From Albugo candida (taxonomy: Eukaryota; Oomycota; Peronosporomycetes; Albuginales; Albuginaceae): 64,000 bases of DNA. The notes beneath the pieces were generated by a model. That model made no database searches. It was not told the origin of the DNA and saw nothing but the letters and a program-made list of their open reading frames with translations. Made by a program: the position numbers and the translations under genes. This document shows positions 34,501 to 46,700 of this stretch, one piece after another. Location of the stretch: positions 248,001 to 312,000 of the forward strand of contig CAJNAR010000015.1 in assembly GCA_905220665.1 (NCBI GenBank). The letters are read 5' to 3'. Numbering within the stretch: the stretch's first letter is position 1; each line of letters starts with the position of its first letter.

Positions 34501-34987
34501 CTACGACAACATATTGTTCAATCCTGCACTGCTTAAGGCTGGCTTTGATTCCAACGAAGTTCGAATTGTCGTTCTCAAATGGGATCATGGCGACACAGAG
34601 CCAAGAATGCATGTCACCACTTAAAAGTGGCCTATTCGTGTGCAAACTTTTTATGATGATATAAATCCCATGGGTGGCACTCACCTCGGTCCAATCTTTG
34701 TCTCCGTCAAGGTACAAAAGAGTACTCATTTCAGAAGGCTGTCTGGTCAACATGCTGTTGAAGAAAGTATCACATCCCATTATGCATATGCCCACAGCCA
34801 AGTTCCCCCTTGGGCGTATAACCTTTTAATTGAGGCGTTTATAAAACAAGTAAACAGACAGCCGACTGAATCATTCGATTGTTCTGTGGTTCCTAAGTTG
34901 AAGCTTCCCGTATTCGAATTCCATTTTCTGACGCCGGGTTGGAATTTAAACTATCTCTTATGCATTATATTATGCAAAGCGCCATCA
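31582..34987. other. LTR start of second copia, then non-coding
   Basis: The first bases (TGTTGGAAATCGG) look like the left end of an LTR belonging to the copia remnant; its right end cannot be placed because no second copy is present. The rest, about 3.3 kb, contains only short frames (32605-32925 plus, 34367-34624 plus, 34640-35017 plus) with no family resemblance. I see no RNA gene or repeat. Confidence 0.4.
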
Positions 34988-34989
34988 CA

Positions 34990-35064
34990 AGAGGATCTGG
35001 TGTATTATGGGATTTAAGAAAAACACAACCTTATGAGATTTATGATAAATTAGATTTTGATATA
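34990..35064 (+). pseudogene. nad7: nad7 fragment
   Basis: Twenty-five codons on the plus strand read [20 protein letters not shown] followed by LDFDI. This is a highly conserved part of the 49-kDa complex I subunit (RGSG..WDLRKxxPY..Y). It stops abruptly where the opposite-strand nad4L fragment begins, at about 35,060-35,068. This is a broken piece, not a gene. Confidence 0.85.
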
Positions 35065-35283
35065 GATTCAGCAGCTGCGACTGTTAATATTATTAATGAA
35101 AAAATTTGACCAACTATATCATCTAAAAAAACAAAAAAAATATAAAAATTTTAAATGAATAGATAATAACACTAATTCAATAGACATTAAAATAATTATT
35201 ATATTTTGCCGGTTTAAAATAATACCAAATAAACCTAAACAAAATAAAAAAAAATTAATAATAAAATAATTAAAGATATTCAT
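35065..35283 (-). pseudogene. nad4L: nad4L, truncated and frameshifted
   Basis: Starts MNIFNYFIINFFLFCLGLFG at 35283, four bases before the nad1 stop, and carries the family core GIILNRQNIIIILMSIE. A shift in an A/T homopolymer near 35,128-35,140 breaks the frame before the DDIVGQIF block. The reading then resumes through LTVAAAES and ends at the junction with nad7 after about 73 of the usual 100 or so codons. By family it is a small membrane subunit of respiratory complex I. Confidence 0.85.
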
Positions 35284-35286
35284 AAT

Positions 35287-36252
35287 TTAAAAAAACCAAT
35301 TAAAACTTATTAATATACTTGCTGTATATAAAACCCAACTAATTGTAAAAGGTAAAAAAACTTTCCAACCTAAACGCATTAATTGATCATAACGGTATCG
35401 AGGCAAAATTGCACGTGCTACTATAAAAAAAATAACAAATAAAATTAATTTTAAACCAAACCAAAAAGATCCAGGAAAAAAAGATAAATTAAAAGGAGCT
35501 AACCAACCCCCTAAAAATAAAATTGTAGATAAACTACCCATTAATAACATATTACTATATTCTCCTAAAAAAAATAAAGTAAAACCTATCGCAGAGTATT
35601 CTACATTATAACCAGACACTAATTCAGCTTCTGCTTCTGGTAAATCAAAAGGATGTCTATTTGTTTCAGCTAAACATGTTATACAAAAAATTATAAAAAC
35701 AGGAAATAAAGGAATACAATACCAAATAGTTTTTTGTGCTAAAACTATGGAAATTAAATTTAAAGATTTCGCACATAATGCTACACAAATAATTGAAAAA
35801 CTTATAGTTAATTCATAAGAAATCATTTGAGCGGTTGATCTTAATGCACCTAAAAAAGAATATTTTGAATTACTAGACCAACCTGCAATTATTATTCCAT
35901 AAATTCCTAATGAAGATATTGCTAATAAATATAATATACTTAAATTTAATTCGGTATAAAACATACCAGGACCTATAGGAATAACAACCCAACTTAAAAG
36001 ACTTAAAAAAAAAGTTAAAATAGGAGATAAAATAAATAAAACAATATCAGCATTACTAGGTAAAATAGTTTCTTTAGTAAATAATTTTAAACCATCTGCT
36101 AAAGGTTGTAATAAACCAAAAATTCCTACAACATTTGGACCTTTTCTACGTTGAATAGATGATAAAATTTTACGTTCTACTAAAGTAAAATAAGCGATAG
36201 AAATTAATAAAGGTAAAATTAAAAATAATATTTTTAGAATAGTGTAAATCAT
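35287..36252 (-). CDS. nad1: NADH dehydrogenase subunit 1 (mitochondrial-type ORF)
   Basis: Intact 321-codon frame and full length for the family. It encodes a multi-span membrane subunit of complex I that forms part of the quinone-binding chamber. Signatures: [23 protein letters not shown] near the N terminus, [11 protein letters not shown] in the middle, and the [19 protein letters not shown] loop. The C-terminal [15 protein letters not shown] is also conserved. It is AT-rich with mitochondrial codon use and lies 23 bp downstream of nad11. In the nucleus it would lack a promoter and targeting signal, so it is probably silent there; if this block is a mis-assembled mitochondrial contig, it is the functional gene. 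Confidence 0.93.
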   Translation of the reverse strand: MIYTILKILFLILPLLISIAYFTLVERKILSSIQRRKGPNVVGIFGLLQPLADGLKLFTKETILPSNADIVLFILSPILTFFLSLLSWVVIPIGPGMFYTELNLSILYLLAISSLGIYGIIIAGWSSNSKYSFLGALRSTAQMISYELTISFSIICVALCAKSLNLISIVLAQKTIWYCIPLFPVFIIFCITCLAETNRHPFDLPEAEAELVSGYNVEYSAIGFTLFFLGEYSNMLLMGSLSTILFLGGWLAPFNLSFFPGSFWFGLKLILFVIFFIVARAILPRYRYDQLMRLGWKVFLPFTISWVLYTASILISFNWFF

Positions 36253-36275
36253 AATATTTTTTTTTTAGTAAAAAA

Positions 36276-38297
36276 CTAATTAATAAAAAAATTAGTTTTT
36301 ATAGTTTGTAAAGTTTTATTCGAATTAATTAATATTTTAGAAAATTCTTCTAAAATATTATTATAATAAATTGATTTTTTTAAAGATTTAAAATAATTAA
36401 AATTAATTTTAATTTTTTTTTTATTAAAAAAGGAAATATTAGTAATTTTTAATTTTTTTAAAAATAAATAAGGTAATATTTTATAAAATTGTAAAAATAT
36501 TATCTTTTTTTTAATTTTATTTTTTTGAATTAAAAATTTATATAAATATTTGTAAATAATTACATCTTTTTTTTGTTGAGTTTTTATATTTAAAATTTGA
36601 GGGATTTTTTGAATTATTCCTTCTAAATTTATATAAATTCCTTCTTTTTCTAAAAAAGTTAATCCAGGTAAAATTAAATCTGATTGTTGAGCATCTTCAT
36701 TAAAATGATGTCCTTGATAAATAAAAAAATTTTTTGTGGTTTTTACTAATTTTTTTTTTAAATTAGTATTATATAAATATAAAAGATCTGAATTATTAAT
36801 ATTAAATTTATTTTTATTAAAGTTAATTTCTAAAAAATTTATAAATGAATTTTTGTTATTTAAAAAATTTATATTCATTTCTTTTAAAAATGATAAATTT
36901 TTAAATTTTGATAAAAGAAAATAACTATTCTTTAAAGAAAGAATATCTTCACCAAATAAAAATAAAGGATTTTTTGATTTTTTGATTTTTTTACAAAAAA
37001 AATGTTTACCAATTAATATATTAATTAATATTGATAAAGTATGTCCTAAATGAGTATAAGGATATGTTAGATTAATTTTATTTCCTATAATAGATATTTC
37101 AAAATTTCCTTTTTTAAGACGATCAATTAAATGGATATTAAATATTGGTATTTCTTTTCGAATATTTTCATTTATGATTATACATAAGTCATAATTGTTT
37201 AAATTTAATAAAACATTATTTAATAAAAAATTAGAAGTTAAATCTGAATTTATTTTTAAATTATTATTATATATATAATTCTCAAATTTAATATTATTAA
37301 CACCAAATTTATTAAAAAATTTTTTTAATAAAAATATTGACTCTAAATCTACTAAATTACCTATAATTGGTTGTATATTTGAACCATCTATGGAATTTAT
37401 TTTATTATTAATAATATTAAAAGCTTTTAACCATGAAACAGATTCAAAAGTATTATTTTTATTTTTAAAAAGAGGACATAAAATACGTTGATATTTTAAA
37501 CTGTCAAAAAAAAATCGTGTTTTATTTGAAATCCATTCTTTATTTATGTTAAAATTTGTTTTTGGTAAAATCCTTATAACTTCATTATTGAAAATATCAA
37601 TTTTAATATTAGCACAAATAGAATCTAATATATCAATACCTTCTTTTTTTTTTAATTCCCATGAACGTGCTTTAAAAGTAAAAGGTTTTGAAGTCAAAGC
37701 GCCGACAGGACATAAATCAATTAAATTACCTGAAAATTCTGAATAAAATAAATTTTTATTATAAAAATTTATTTCAGTTTTATTTCCACGTCCAGTTGTT
37801 CCTAAATTATCGATTTTACAAATTTCATTAACAAAACGTGTGCACCTAGTACAATGTATACAACGTGTCATTATAGTTTTTATAAAAGGACCACAATATT
37901 TATCTTCTACTACACGTTTATTAAAAAAAAAACGACTTTTATCTGATCCAAAAATTAAAGTTTGATCTTGTAAATCACATTCTGATCCTTGATCACATAT
38001 AGGACAATCTAAAGGATGATTAATTAATAAAAATTCTAAAACACTTTCACGTGCTTTTTTTACTAAAGGACTATCGGTAAAAATTTTCATATTTTCATAA
38101 ACAGGCATAGCACAAGAAGCAACAGGTTTTAAAGAATTTTCAATTTCAATTAAACACATTCTACAATTTCCAGCAATTTGTAATGTTTCTTGAAAACAAA
38201 ATTTAGGTATATCAATTTTTATTTTATTACAAGCTTGTAATACTGTTATATTTTTTTGTACTTTTATTTTAATATTGTTAATATAAATATCAATCAT
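36276..38297 (-). CDS. nad11: NADH dehydrogenase subunit 11 (75-kDa, mitochondrial-type ORF)
   Basis: Intact 673-codon frame, full two-domain length. The N-terminal third carries the iron-sulfur cluster ligands: CF..ETLQIAGNCRMC for the 2Fe-2S site, HPLDCPICDQGSECDLQD, and HCTRCTRF for the 4Fe-4S sites. The C-terminal part is the AT-rich, degenerate molybdopterin-oxidoreductase-like domain, ending in the conserved HHFNEDAQQSDLILPGLTFL region. Retention of a complete nad11 in mtDNA is known from oomycetes and a few other protists. It is a peripheral-arm subunit of complex I carrying electrons to quinone. The nuclear copy is probably silent. Confidence 0.93.
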   Translation of the reverse strand: MIDIYINNIKIKVQKNITVLQACNKIKIDIPKFCFQETLQIAGNCRMCLIEIENSLKPVASCAMPVYENMKIFTDSPLVKKARESVLEFLLINHPLDCPICDQGSECDLQDQTLIFGSDKSRFFFNKRVVEDKYCGPFIKTIMTRCIHCTRCTRFVNEICKIDNLGTTGRGNKTEINFYNKNLFYSEFSGNLIDLCPVGALTSKPFTFKARSWELKKKEGIDILDSICANIKIDIFNNEVIRILPKTNFNINKEWISNKTRFFFDSLKYQRILCPLFKNKNNTFESVSWLKAFNIINNKINSIDGSNIQPIIGNLVDLESIFLLKKFFNKFGVNNIKFENYIYNNNLKINSDLTSNFLLNNVLLNLNNYDLCIIINENIRKEIPIFNIHLIDRLKKGNFEISIIGNKINLTYPYTHLGHTLSILINILIGKHFFCKKIKKSKNPLFLFGEDILSLKNSYFLLSKFKNLSFLKEMNINFLNNKNSFINFLEINFNKNKFNINNSDLLYLYNTNLKKKLVKTTKNFFIYQGHHFNEDAQQSDLILPGLTFLEKEGIYINLEGIIQKIPQILNIKTQQKKDVIIYKYLYKFLIQKNKIKKKIIFLQFYKILPYLFLKKLKITNISFFNKKKIKINFNYFKSLKKSIYYNNILEEFSKILINSNKTLQTIKTNFFIN

Positions 38298-38368
38298 ATA
38301 AAAATTTTTTAAATTTTAAATTTTATTATTCTATTACTAATACAATGCATTTTTCAAAAAAAAAAAAA

Positions 38369-39497
38369 TTAATTAATTTTTTCATCTTCTTCATACCGTA
38401 TAAAAAATGATTCTAAATAACCTAAAAAAGGTATTACAATTAAAAAAAAAAAAAATAATAAATCATTGCAATAATACCTATCTCAGTAAAAGGATATTCA
38501 ACAGGCATCTGTCCTACCCAACCTAATATAATAAAAGAAACAACTAATAACCAATAACATATTTTAAAAACAGGTCTAAAAGCACTACTACGTATTTCAG
38601 ATGAATTTATAAAAGGTATTAATAATAATATTAATAATGAACCAAACATTGCAACAACACCCCCTATTTTATTAGGTATAGATCTTAAAACAGCATAAAA
38701 AGGTAAAAAATACCATTCAGGAACAATATGTAAAGGTGTTTTCATAGCATTAGCTTCTATATAATTATCAGGATGACCTAATATATTAGGATAATAATAA
38801 ACAAAAAAAAAAAAAAAAAACAATAAAACAATTAAACCAAATAGATCTTTTGTATAAAAAAAAGGATAAAAAGGTATATTTTCTGTTTTTAAATTTAAAC
38901 CTAAAGGATTATTTGAACCTATTTCATGCAATAAAATTATATGAATTAAAACTAAACCCACTATCACAAAAGGTAATGTAAAATGTAAACTAAAAAAACG
39001 ATTTAAAGTAGGGTTGTCAACTGCGAATCCACCCCATAACCAATCAACAATAGATTTACCTATTAAAGGTATAGCAGAAAATAGATTTGTTATAACAGTT
39101 GCACCCCAAAAACTCATTTGACCCCAAGGCAATACATAACCCATAAAAGCTGTTGCCATCATTAATATAAAAATAATAACACCTGAACACCATACTTTTT
39201 CTCTCGGAGTTATGTAAGAACCATAATATAATCCTCTAAAAATATGAATATAAACAACCAAAAAAAAAAGAAGCACCATTTGCATGAATATATCTAATTA
39301 AATAACCATAATTTACATCACGCATAATATGTTCTACACTATTAAATGCAAAATCTATATGAGGTGTATAATGCATTGCTAAAAATATACCTGTTAAAAT
39401 TTGAATTACTAACATTATACCAGCTAATGAACCAAATCCGTAAAAATAATTTAAATTAACTGGAGTAGGATAATCGATAATATGATTACTTACTGAG
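38369..39497 (-). pseudogene. cob: cytochrome b, start missing and frameshifted
   Basis: From 39,497 the minus strand reads [11 protein letters not shown], then GFGSLAG, HANGAS, the [16 protein letters not shown]o-site region, [14 protein letters not shown], and ends at a TAA at 38,371-38,369. The first dozen codons are missing at the insert edge. Two frameshifts each fall in a long T homopolymer: at about 39,260-39,270 (after NGAS) and at 38,441-38,453 (13 T, before [11 protein letters not shown]). Both could be decay or base-call errors. It encodes the central subunit of respiratory complex III. Confidence 0.9.
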
Positions 39498-41990
39498 CCC
39501 TTCTAGATCATTGGCGCTGCAACTATCAATGCTCATGGAATCGTCTTCAAGAAAGAAGACGACAAATACCTGTTTGGCTTCTCTTTGAGTTCTGAACCAT
39601 CAGAATTGATATAAATTTAATTCATCCAATTTCTTTAAGAATTCTTATAAAAGCAATAAGATCCAATACTCTTGCAGCCACTCTATGGTGCAGATATAGG
39701 ATTTTGATATATGCACGCTAAGACGTGACACTAAATCAGTAATGCCACATACTACTTCCAACATTACGTCGCCGATCGACTAATCTTTTTCATCCAACAC
39801 CGTATACGTTTGGTATGTATCCAGCACTTGCTTCCTAAAATTGGCTCATCCTCTCATAGGAAAAGTCAACCGGATTGTACAAATGCGCGCAGGTCTCTAT
39901 ATTATCCACGTTAACTCCTGATGTGGAATTAACCTGAAATTCACCTATCCTATCAGGTACGTTGTCTAAGGATCAATAAGTTGCAGCTCGAGTGGATGTA
40001 GCATCCATCCAATACAAAGATCGGATCTACTGTGGATTTCTTCGAACTGGTGCTGACCAATACATATCTTTACAAACGTTTTGTACTTGTACGCCATATA
40101 CCACAGCTTGCAGTGATCAGTCTAATGGCTTGACATATTCTTCAATTACGGTATGGCAAGGAATCAAGCGCATCAGCTCACTATAAATCGGAAGCATTTT
40201 TATCCTCGTTCATCACAGAGCGACTCGGACTGGAATGCGTAAGTTAGATACCGGTTCATATTACGAGCATGAAAAAGATGAGGTAAGTCTTGACAAGGTA
40301 TTAGAGAAAAATTCAGACCTGAATCCGAGATCAATATAGCCATGCGTAGTGTGGGTAGTGGGAATGATTGCATTGAGAGTTGGAAGAATGGAAAGTACTC
40401 TGACTTCCCCGGTCCCGAGTCCTAGCGGGAAATAAAACTCCAGCGATGGACTTCAAAAAATACGATTCTTCATGAACTCGGCAGAGTAAATGATGTGAGC
40501 TCAGGTGCTCAAGTTATAAAAGTGCTATCGTTTACAACGTCTGTTCTGCTCTTCCATAATCACATTTATTACTCGCCGTAAAAAAGGTTTGTTTGAGCCC
40601 CCACAAGCGTAATCTCCGGAAATGACTGCCTCCCCACGTATAAAGTAAGGCCTAGGTGAAATTCACAAGGGCAAAATCCAATGAGAGGATAAGATAGTTA
40701 TTGAATGAGCACATGCACAGTTCAATTTAATCCTTGTCCACCTTATTGGAAGCCACTTGCCTATTTCTCTACCGGTGTCTTGCGGCTACATTTTTTTCCC
40801 ATTTTCAAGTGCATTCAGACGCTTCAGTTCAGTATCATTTAGCGTGAGTGCTTTTGAATTCGAAAGTGAAGAAGTAACTATCTGATCCTTCTAATGTGCC
40901 AAATCTTTGTAAGTGTCTCATTTACAACACAATGACTAGGCATCAAAGCTTGAAATAAATGCTCTTTCCCATAAGCGCCATCGAATGCGATGACGCCGTT
41001 GTTACATCAAATAGTGTGCTGCTATGCATGAAGACCTATCTCGTCACCGATTTCTCGTTTCGCCGAGATAACGAATGGGCAGAAAGCAGTGTCGGATACA
41101 AGGACCATTTTGATGGCTCGATTGCAATACCAGATCCTTCGGTACAACATGGTCTGTTCAAAAACTTGGCATTACAGGGTATTATGACCACTGGGAGTGA
41201 CGTATTCTGGATAGATGAAGCGTTTGATCTTTTTCAAGTTGCCTTCTCAATCGTTTCTCACTAGTCCAAGTAAGCATCTGTGTCACTTCGGCTCTATATG
41301 ATAGGTATGGAAGGCTCCAACACCCACTGGATCATTCCCTCTAAAATTAAGATGAAAGGTGAGAACAATGCGAAGGTTTTTATGCATGAGCTTCCTCAAA
41401 TAAATTCCAGAGATCAGTTTACTCGAAGGATGAGTAAATAATGACGATATTTGATTTTTATTTTTGTAAAAAAATTAATAAAAACAGAAAATATACCTTT
41501 TTATCCTTTTTTTTAGTATTCCGAAACGGAATCACGATTAGCTTAACTTCAAGGTGAACCTGTGTCCGTAACGAGTTTTCTCGCTCGTCGTAGCCCTTCT
41601 GCTGAGCTAGCCGCATGGCAGTGAGACGTACCTTGAATGTTATGACGAAATGCTTTAGTTCATGGGTTTAATATTCATCATGAATGCCATTAGGTATCTT
41701 GTATTGAGTGACACATTATTGGCATTCTTTCTTCCTCCCTACTTTCTCTAGATCTAATTAATAATGAAGTATTCTAGTTAATGCCATCGCTGCCGTAGTC
41801 CTTGTTATTCATATGGTAACGAATATTCAGCATGCTGATTCTTGAGAAAACGCTACCATATCTAGCACAACTGATTCAAAATATCCTGAATTTATGGTGG
41901 TATCCATGTTTTTACATGCGCAACTATCCGGAGTACATGCGATCCAGAGGATTCCTAAAGGAGCAATAGTGACGGTGAGCTTACCGTACA
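39498..41990. other. non-coding between mitochondrial insert and LINE cluster
   Basis: About 2.5 kb with no supported gene. A 101-codon plus frame (40959-41264) has no family that I recognise. A short AT-rich patch lies at about 41,450-41,520. At 41,895-41,990 a plus frame (MVVSMFLHAQLSGVHAIQRI and on) runs into the start of LINE copy A but does not match the ORF1 of copy C, so it is flanking DNA. Confidence 0.4.
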
Positions 41991-43705
41991 GTCTTTGGCG
42001 TAGGCGTTGAAAAGGAGCGGAACAACATACTCCGCTCCCTTCAAAAACTAGGGTGTCAGGTGGTGTATGATACCTTTCGCGAGACGGTCGCCACTAAAGA
42101 AGTGGTAATGTCGACTCGGAGAGTCTACTTTGGCTGTTCGACGTGTCCCCAACAACTGGTTAGAGTTGGTAAAGTGATTGAACAAATCGCTTACGACAAA
42201 CAGCTCTACCCAGTACGAGGTAAGATTGCTTCTATTCCAACGGAACGACCACGTTTCGGTCAACGAGGTCCTTATTGCTTGGATTTGGGTGCAACACCAG
42301 CCGCGGGAGCACGACAACAACCAAAACCAACCAGTATCAAAAAGCAAAGCACAACGCAGCCTCTACCCCAGAATCAAACCAGCAAAAACAAAACAGCAAC
42401 GAAAACAAACCTCCCAAACCAAAGGAACGCGTGATAAGGCCACAAAAGGTAGTGAAGCCAAATCCAACTCAATAATTGAAGACGAGGAAACCTGAACGGA
42501 AGCTCTCCGATCGAATTTCGTTGGAGTTCAGTACTCGTCCCACTATCACATCACCAGGGGCACCAGCCTTATTGCAGCCATCTCCTTCCATCCTTCAACT
42601 GGCAAGTCAATCTTACTCCCAACCACGGGTGGAGCGGGACGGGGATGTATCCATGAAGTTGGCATGGACTAGTGGTAAACGTAATTGGGTGGAGCCGTTC
42701 GAGCAAATGGTCTCCAAAGCACCACCTCACACGCTCCCGAAGTTAGCGACCAGTAGTTATTTTGCTGTGCTCGCAACTATGGAGTTGGGGATGGAAGGAA
42801 TCAAAGCAATTGCCCATTCGGAGAATGGCAATCGCGTCAAATCATCCCCGTGAAAGCACGGATGCCAAAAGCGGTGGCCACTTCAAAAGATGCGGAACAC
42901 GTTTATCAAAAAAGGCATACAACAATTGAAAGAAGGGAGCGACCAACTAGAATTGGCGAAATAGGGGAGCTGATGGAAATCGATTCCAAAAATGCCCTCC
43001 ACCCGCTCCGACCGGACAAGCTGGTTCAAGTGGATGCGTGCATCCCACATGTGCGTCGGCTGATACAATTCTGTACAAATCCGGACCAAATTTTCCAGGC
43101 AGCATTAGATCATCCCATCACCATGCATCGGGTGCTTATTTCATGCATGGAGTCGAATGATTCTACGTTGGACGAAGTAGCACATCTACTTCTAATCAAT
43201 CGCGTTTTTGCAGCACACAATCTCGGCGAAGATGTCACATTTACGACGCGATGGAATCGCCACGTTGGTGGAAAAGTTCCCTCGAAGAGAGCTGTATTGT
43301 TCGAGAAAGTGATGCCTTGGTGGAAGTCAGTGCCGGAAACTGTTCACGGTTTGACTCGGGCGACCAAAGCTCTCGCATTATTAGATCTATTATTTATGTC
43401 TACTCCCCCGACATTTTACACAAACAATCACTGGATCCACTATCTCACCGATAGACCAGTGATTTGGATTCCGGGTCACAATTGTCGTTTACTCCCAATC
43501 AATGTGCTCATCTTGTTGTTACGCTCCGATGTGGGCATGAAGTGTTGGTCTCAATGGTTTGGTGGTAAATGGCAAATCTTCTCTGTGGCGATATCGGCGA
43601 GCTCTCAATCAATCTCAGCTTTTTCCAGAAGAGAAAGCAACACCCCACCTCTCAAAAGAAGATGGTGAAATGAGGTTGATTGCCTGTCCACTTCAGCGTG
43701 AATGC
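41991..43705 (+). pseudogene. LINE copy A ORF1 remnant
   Basis: Matches the C-terminal two thirds of copy C's ORF1: FGVGVE, FRETV, LVRVGKVIEQIAYDK, LYPVRGK, RPRFGQRGPYCLDL, then a Gln/Asn/Lys-rich linker and a C-terminal block ending LQREC. Frames change at about 42,430-42,480 (a TAATTGA double stop) and at 42,850. It is clearly more diverged from copy C here than in the endonuclease-RT part. Confidence 0.8.
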
Positions 43706-46700
43706 TAAGGGCTCCTCGATTTTTTCAACTTAGAACAATATCTCAGCACTCTCGGTAAAAGTTAATGGAATTCATAAAAATGGTCATGTTTTATCGACCA
43801 CATCCTATCACAACAGTCCATTTTTTGTGTTCAAGAAATCAAGTTTCACGATCACAACCAACTGGACTCATTTCAATTTTTATTATCCTCAAAAATGCAG
43901 CACAAAATGTTTGTCAATGACCACAACAGTGCTTTTCTCCATCCGACTCAAAATCGCAGTGGCGGCGTCATGACAATACTTCGTTCGGACTTTCCCGGTT
44001 ATACAACAGCTGAAGAACTCATCGAACGAAGCCTTCGAAATCGTTATTTGGTTTTGCGTCTTCTCATTCACGATGCACCGGTGTATATTCACAATGTATA
44101 CGCACCGGTCAAGCCCGAGGAACGAATGGGTTTTTATGAGTTATTGCTTTCCAACACTTTCGAATCGACCGCATCACATATCGTATTTGATGATTTCAAC
44201 ACACCACTCGATCCAGCTATCGATGCTTCGAGTGGAACAATTCGACACGAACCAAGTCGATTAGCGTGTTTGGAATGGCTTTCACAGTTGGGTGTGGTAG
44301 ACGCTTGGCGAATCCAGCATCCGACTGAAAAAGTATTTACAGGACCATTACCGCGCAAGAATCGACTTGATTATATCTGCATGTCGGAAGAGCTATTCAA
44401 TATGGTATACAAAAGCTCTGCGTATTTTCGTCCACGACATGCGGGAGATCATCTGGCACAAAAAGTAACTTTTGCAAATCCAACTCAATCACCCGGTCGA
44501 GGATATTGGAAATGCTCATTACGACTATTTGAATATCCTAAAGTTGTCGAAGCTATCAAATTGGAAGCGAATTTGGTGCTCAACCAGTTACGGACAACTT
44601 CGAATCCCGGTAAAATGTGGGAAAGTTGGAAGACGAAAATCAAGAAATAGCTTCAAGGAATCGAAAAAAAGGTTGCACAAGATAGCCAACGTGATGTTGA
44701 GTCTAGCCAGCGTGTTTTGGAAGTCGCAGCAGCTCGATATCACATCCACGACACCAATGAGTCACGGTACTTTTACGAATCGAGTCTCGAACAATTTCGA
44801 CTTTCAGTCGAAAACAACGCGAAATACAACCAAGATGAAAGCTTCGACCATCACGTGAAGCATATGGAGAACTCTTCAAAGTATTTTTTTCGCCCTCCGG
44901 ATAGTTCTTGTCGTCGCGTGCCGATCGAAAATGTTACCAAAAAATGTGGTACAGTGACATCGAACCCGAGGGAGATTATTGACGAATTCAGAGATCATTG
45001 GGGTGGTGTCATGGGCTCTCTTTATAGCTCAGAGACCGACTCATATGATCCAAGTGAAAGAAAGCAAAAAAAGTTACTCGATTCGATTCAAGTTTCACTT
45101 GCCTCAGCAGAGCAAGACCGTCTCTCCACTCGGTTAAGTACGACCGAGATGGCGGAAGCGATCAAGCACATGCGGAGTAGTTCTTCTCCAGGCATGGATG
45201 GACTACCAGCTGCATTTTATCAGCTTGATCCGGAAACGTTTGGCGAGTGTCTGAAGATCGTGTTCGAAGATCAGCTGAGAAGAGGAATTTGACTTCGATC
45301 ACAACGTCACTCAGCAATCACACTTTTATACAAGAAATGATCACGAGGTGATCCTGACAATTATCGACCGATCGCACTGCTTTGCGTCCATGTTAAAGTA
45401 CTTTCAAAAGTGTTGGCGTATCGATTGCAACGTTTTTTGCCAAAATTGATCCATCAAGATCAAAAAGCATTTGTGCGCGGAAGGTCAATGCATCACCATA
45501 TTCGACATCTCACCGACATCAAGACTTGGTCACTCATCGTGGAGAGGAGGCTTATGCGACTTTTCTCGACTTTGAGAAAGCATATGATCGAGTCAATTGG
45601 ACGTACATGTTTCGCGTTTTATAAAAAATGGGCGTTGGAAATTTTTTTATCGATTGGGTTCGTCTTTTGTACAATAACACAAAGGCGCAGTTGATGATTA
45701 ATGGAAATATCACACCGTCCATTACACCACAACGTGGAGTAAACAAGGTGATCCTCTCTCAGCATTACTTTTTCTGATGACGATCGAACCTTTGGGAAAT
45801 TTACTTCGACAACATGAAGAACATGGCATTTGGATTGATGACACGACTGTCGCAACTGGATTATTTTTTGCGGACGATTCGACATTGCTTTCAGAGACAC
45901 CAAATGGTGTTTTGACGCAACTCGAACTCGTCCAAGTCTATTGCGATGGATCGGGTGCGAAACTCAACTTGAGTAAATCATCCTTGCTCTCGTTGAATCG
46001 GACCAAGCCATGTCCACGTATTCCCAATTTGACCATAATGGGTCCGGAGGATTCGGTCAAGTATTTGGGTATTCCGTTCAGCCAGAAACCAACTCACTCG
46101 ATGGTTATTTCAACTCTCGACAAGCGTTTTTACGATGGGTTTGGTGTATGGTTTCGAACAGCAAGAACTGTTCGTGGTCGACTATTGGTTGCGCAGACGA
46201 TGATTTTATCACGTTTGTGGCATTACACGATGCACGTAGACATACCAGCAGCGACAATTCGACAGTGGCAATCGATGTTAAATCGCTTTGTGCTTGGTCG
46301 GAAACACAAAAAAGATTCAAAACATGTTCACCTACTCAGCAAAGAGTTTTTATATCTTCGCCGACAAGATGGTGGACTACAAGTTCCTTTTTTGGTGGGA
46401 TGACTAAAGCTACAACGTATTCAATTACTTCAGCAGTTCGCATCCGATGCGTCAACAATTATTCCTGCGAATTGGACAACTGCTTCGACGGAATTATTGC
46501 AACTTATCCAACCTTCCTTTGGACCACACAAGCCGATGGATATATTCACCATCGCACCAAATCGACATGGGAAAATGGTTCAATGGGAGAGCATATCGTC
46601 ATGGTGGAAAAAAGCATTTAGAATGTGGCATCAGATGGATTGGAGCATTTCAATATCAGATTTAAATGTTTCACAACGCCGTCAGTACTACATGGAACAG

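Larger units (their letters stand above)
34988..39497. other. mitochondrial DNA insert (NUMT or assembly join)
   Basis: A sharply AT-rich block with mitochondrial genes packed 3-70 bp apart, unlike the flanks. The order on the minus strand is cob, nad11, nad1, nad4L, with a plus-strand nad7 scrap at the left end. The left edge lies within nad7 coding, the right edge within cob coding (about codon 13 of cob), so both ends cut genes. nad1 and nad11 are intact over 3 kb, so the insertion is recent or the block is a mis-joined mitochondrial contig. Codons fit the standard code (Trp as TGG), as in oomycete mitochondria. Confidence 0.9.

Noticed and set aside
40959..41264. 101-codon plus frame between the mitochondrial block and the LINE cluster
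   Set aside because: No recognisable family, and the length is possible by chance.
41447..41520. AT-rich patch that might be another mitochondrial scrap
   Set aside because: Too short, with no readable mitochondrial gene on either strand.
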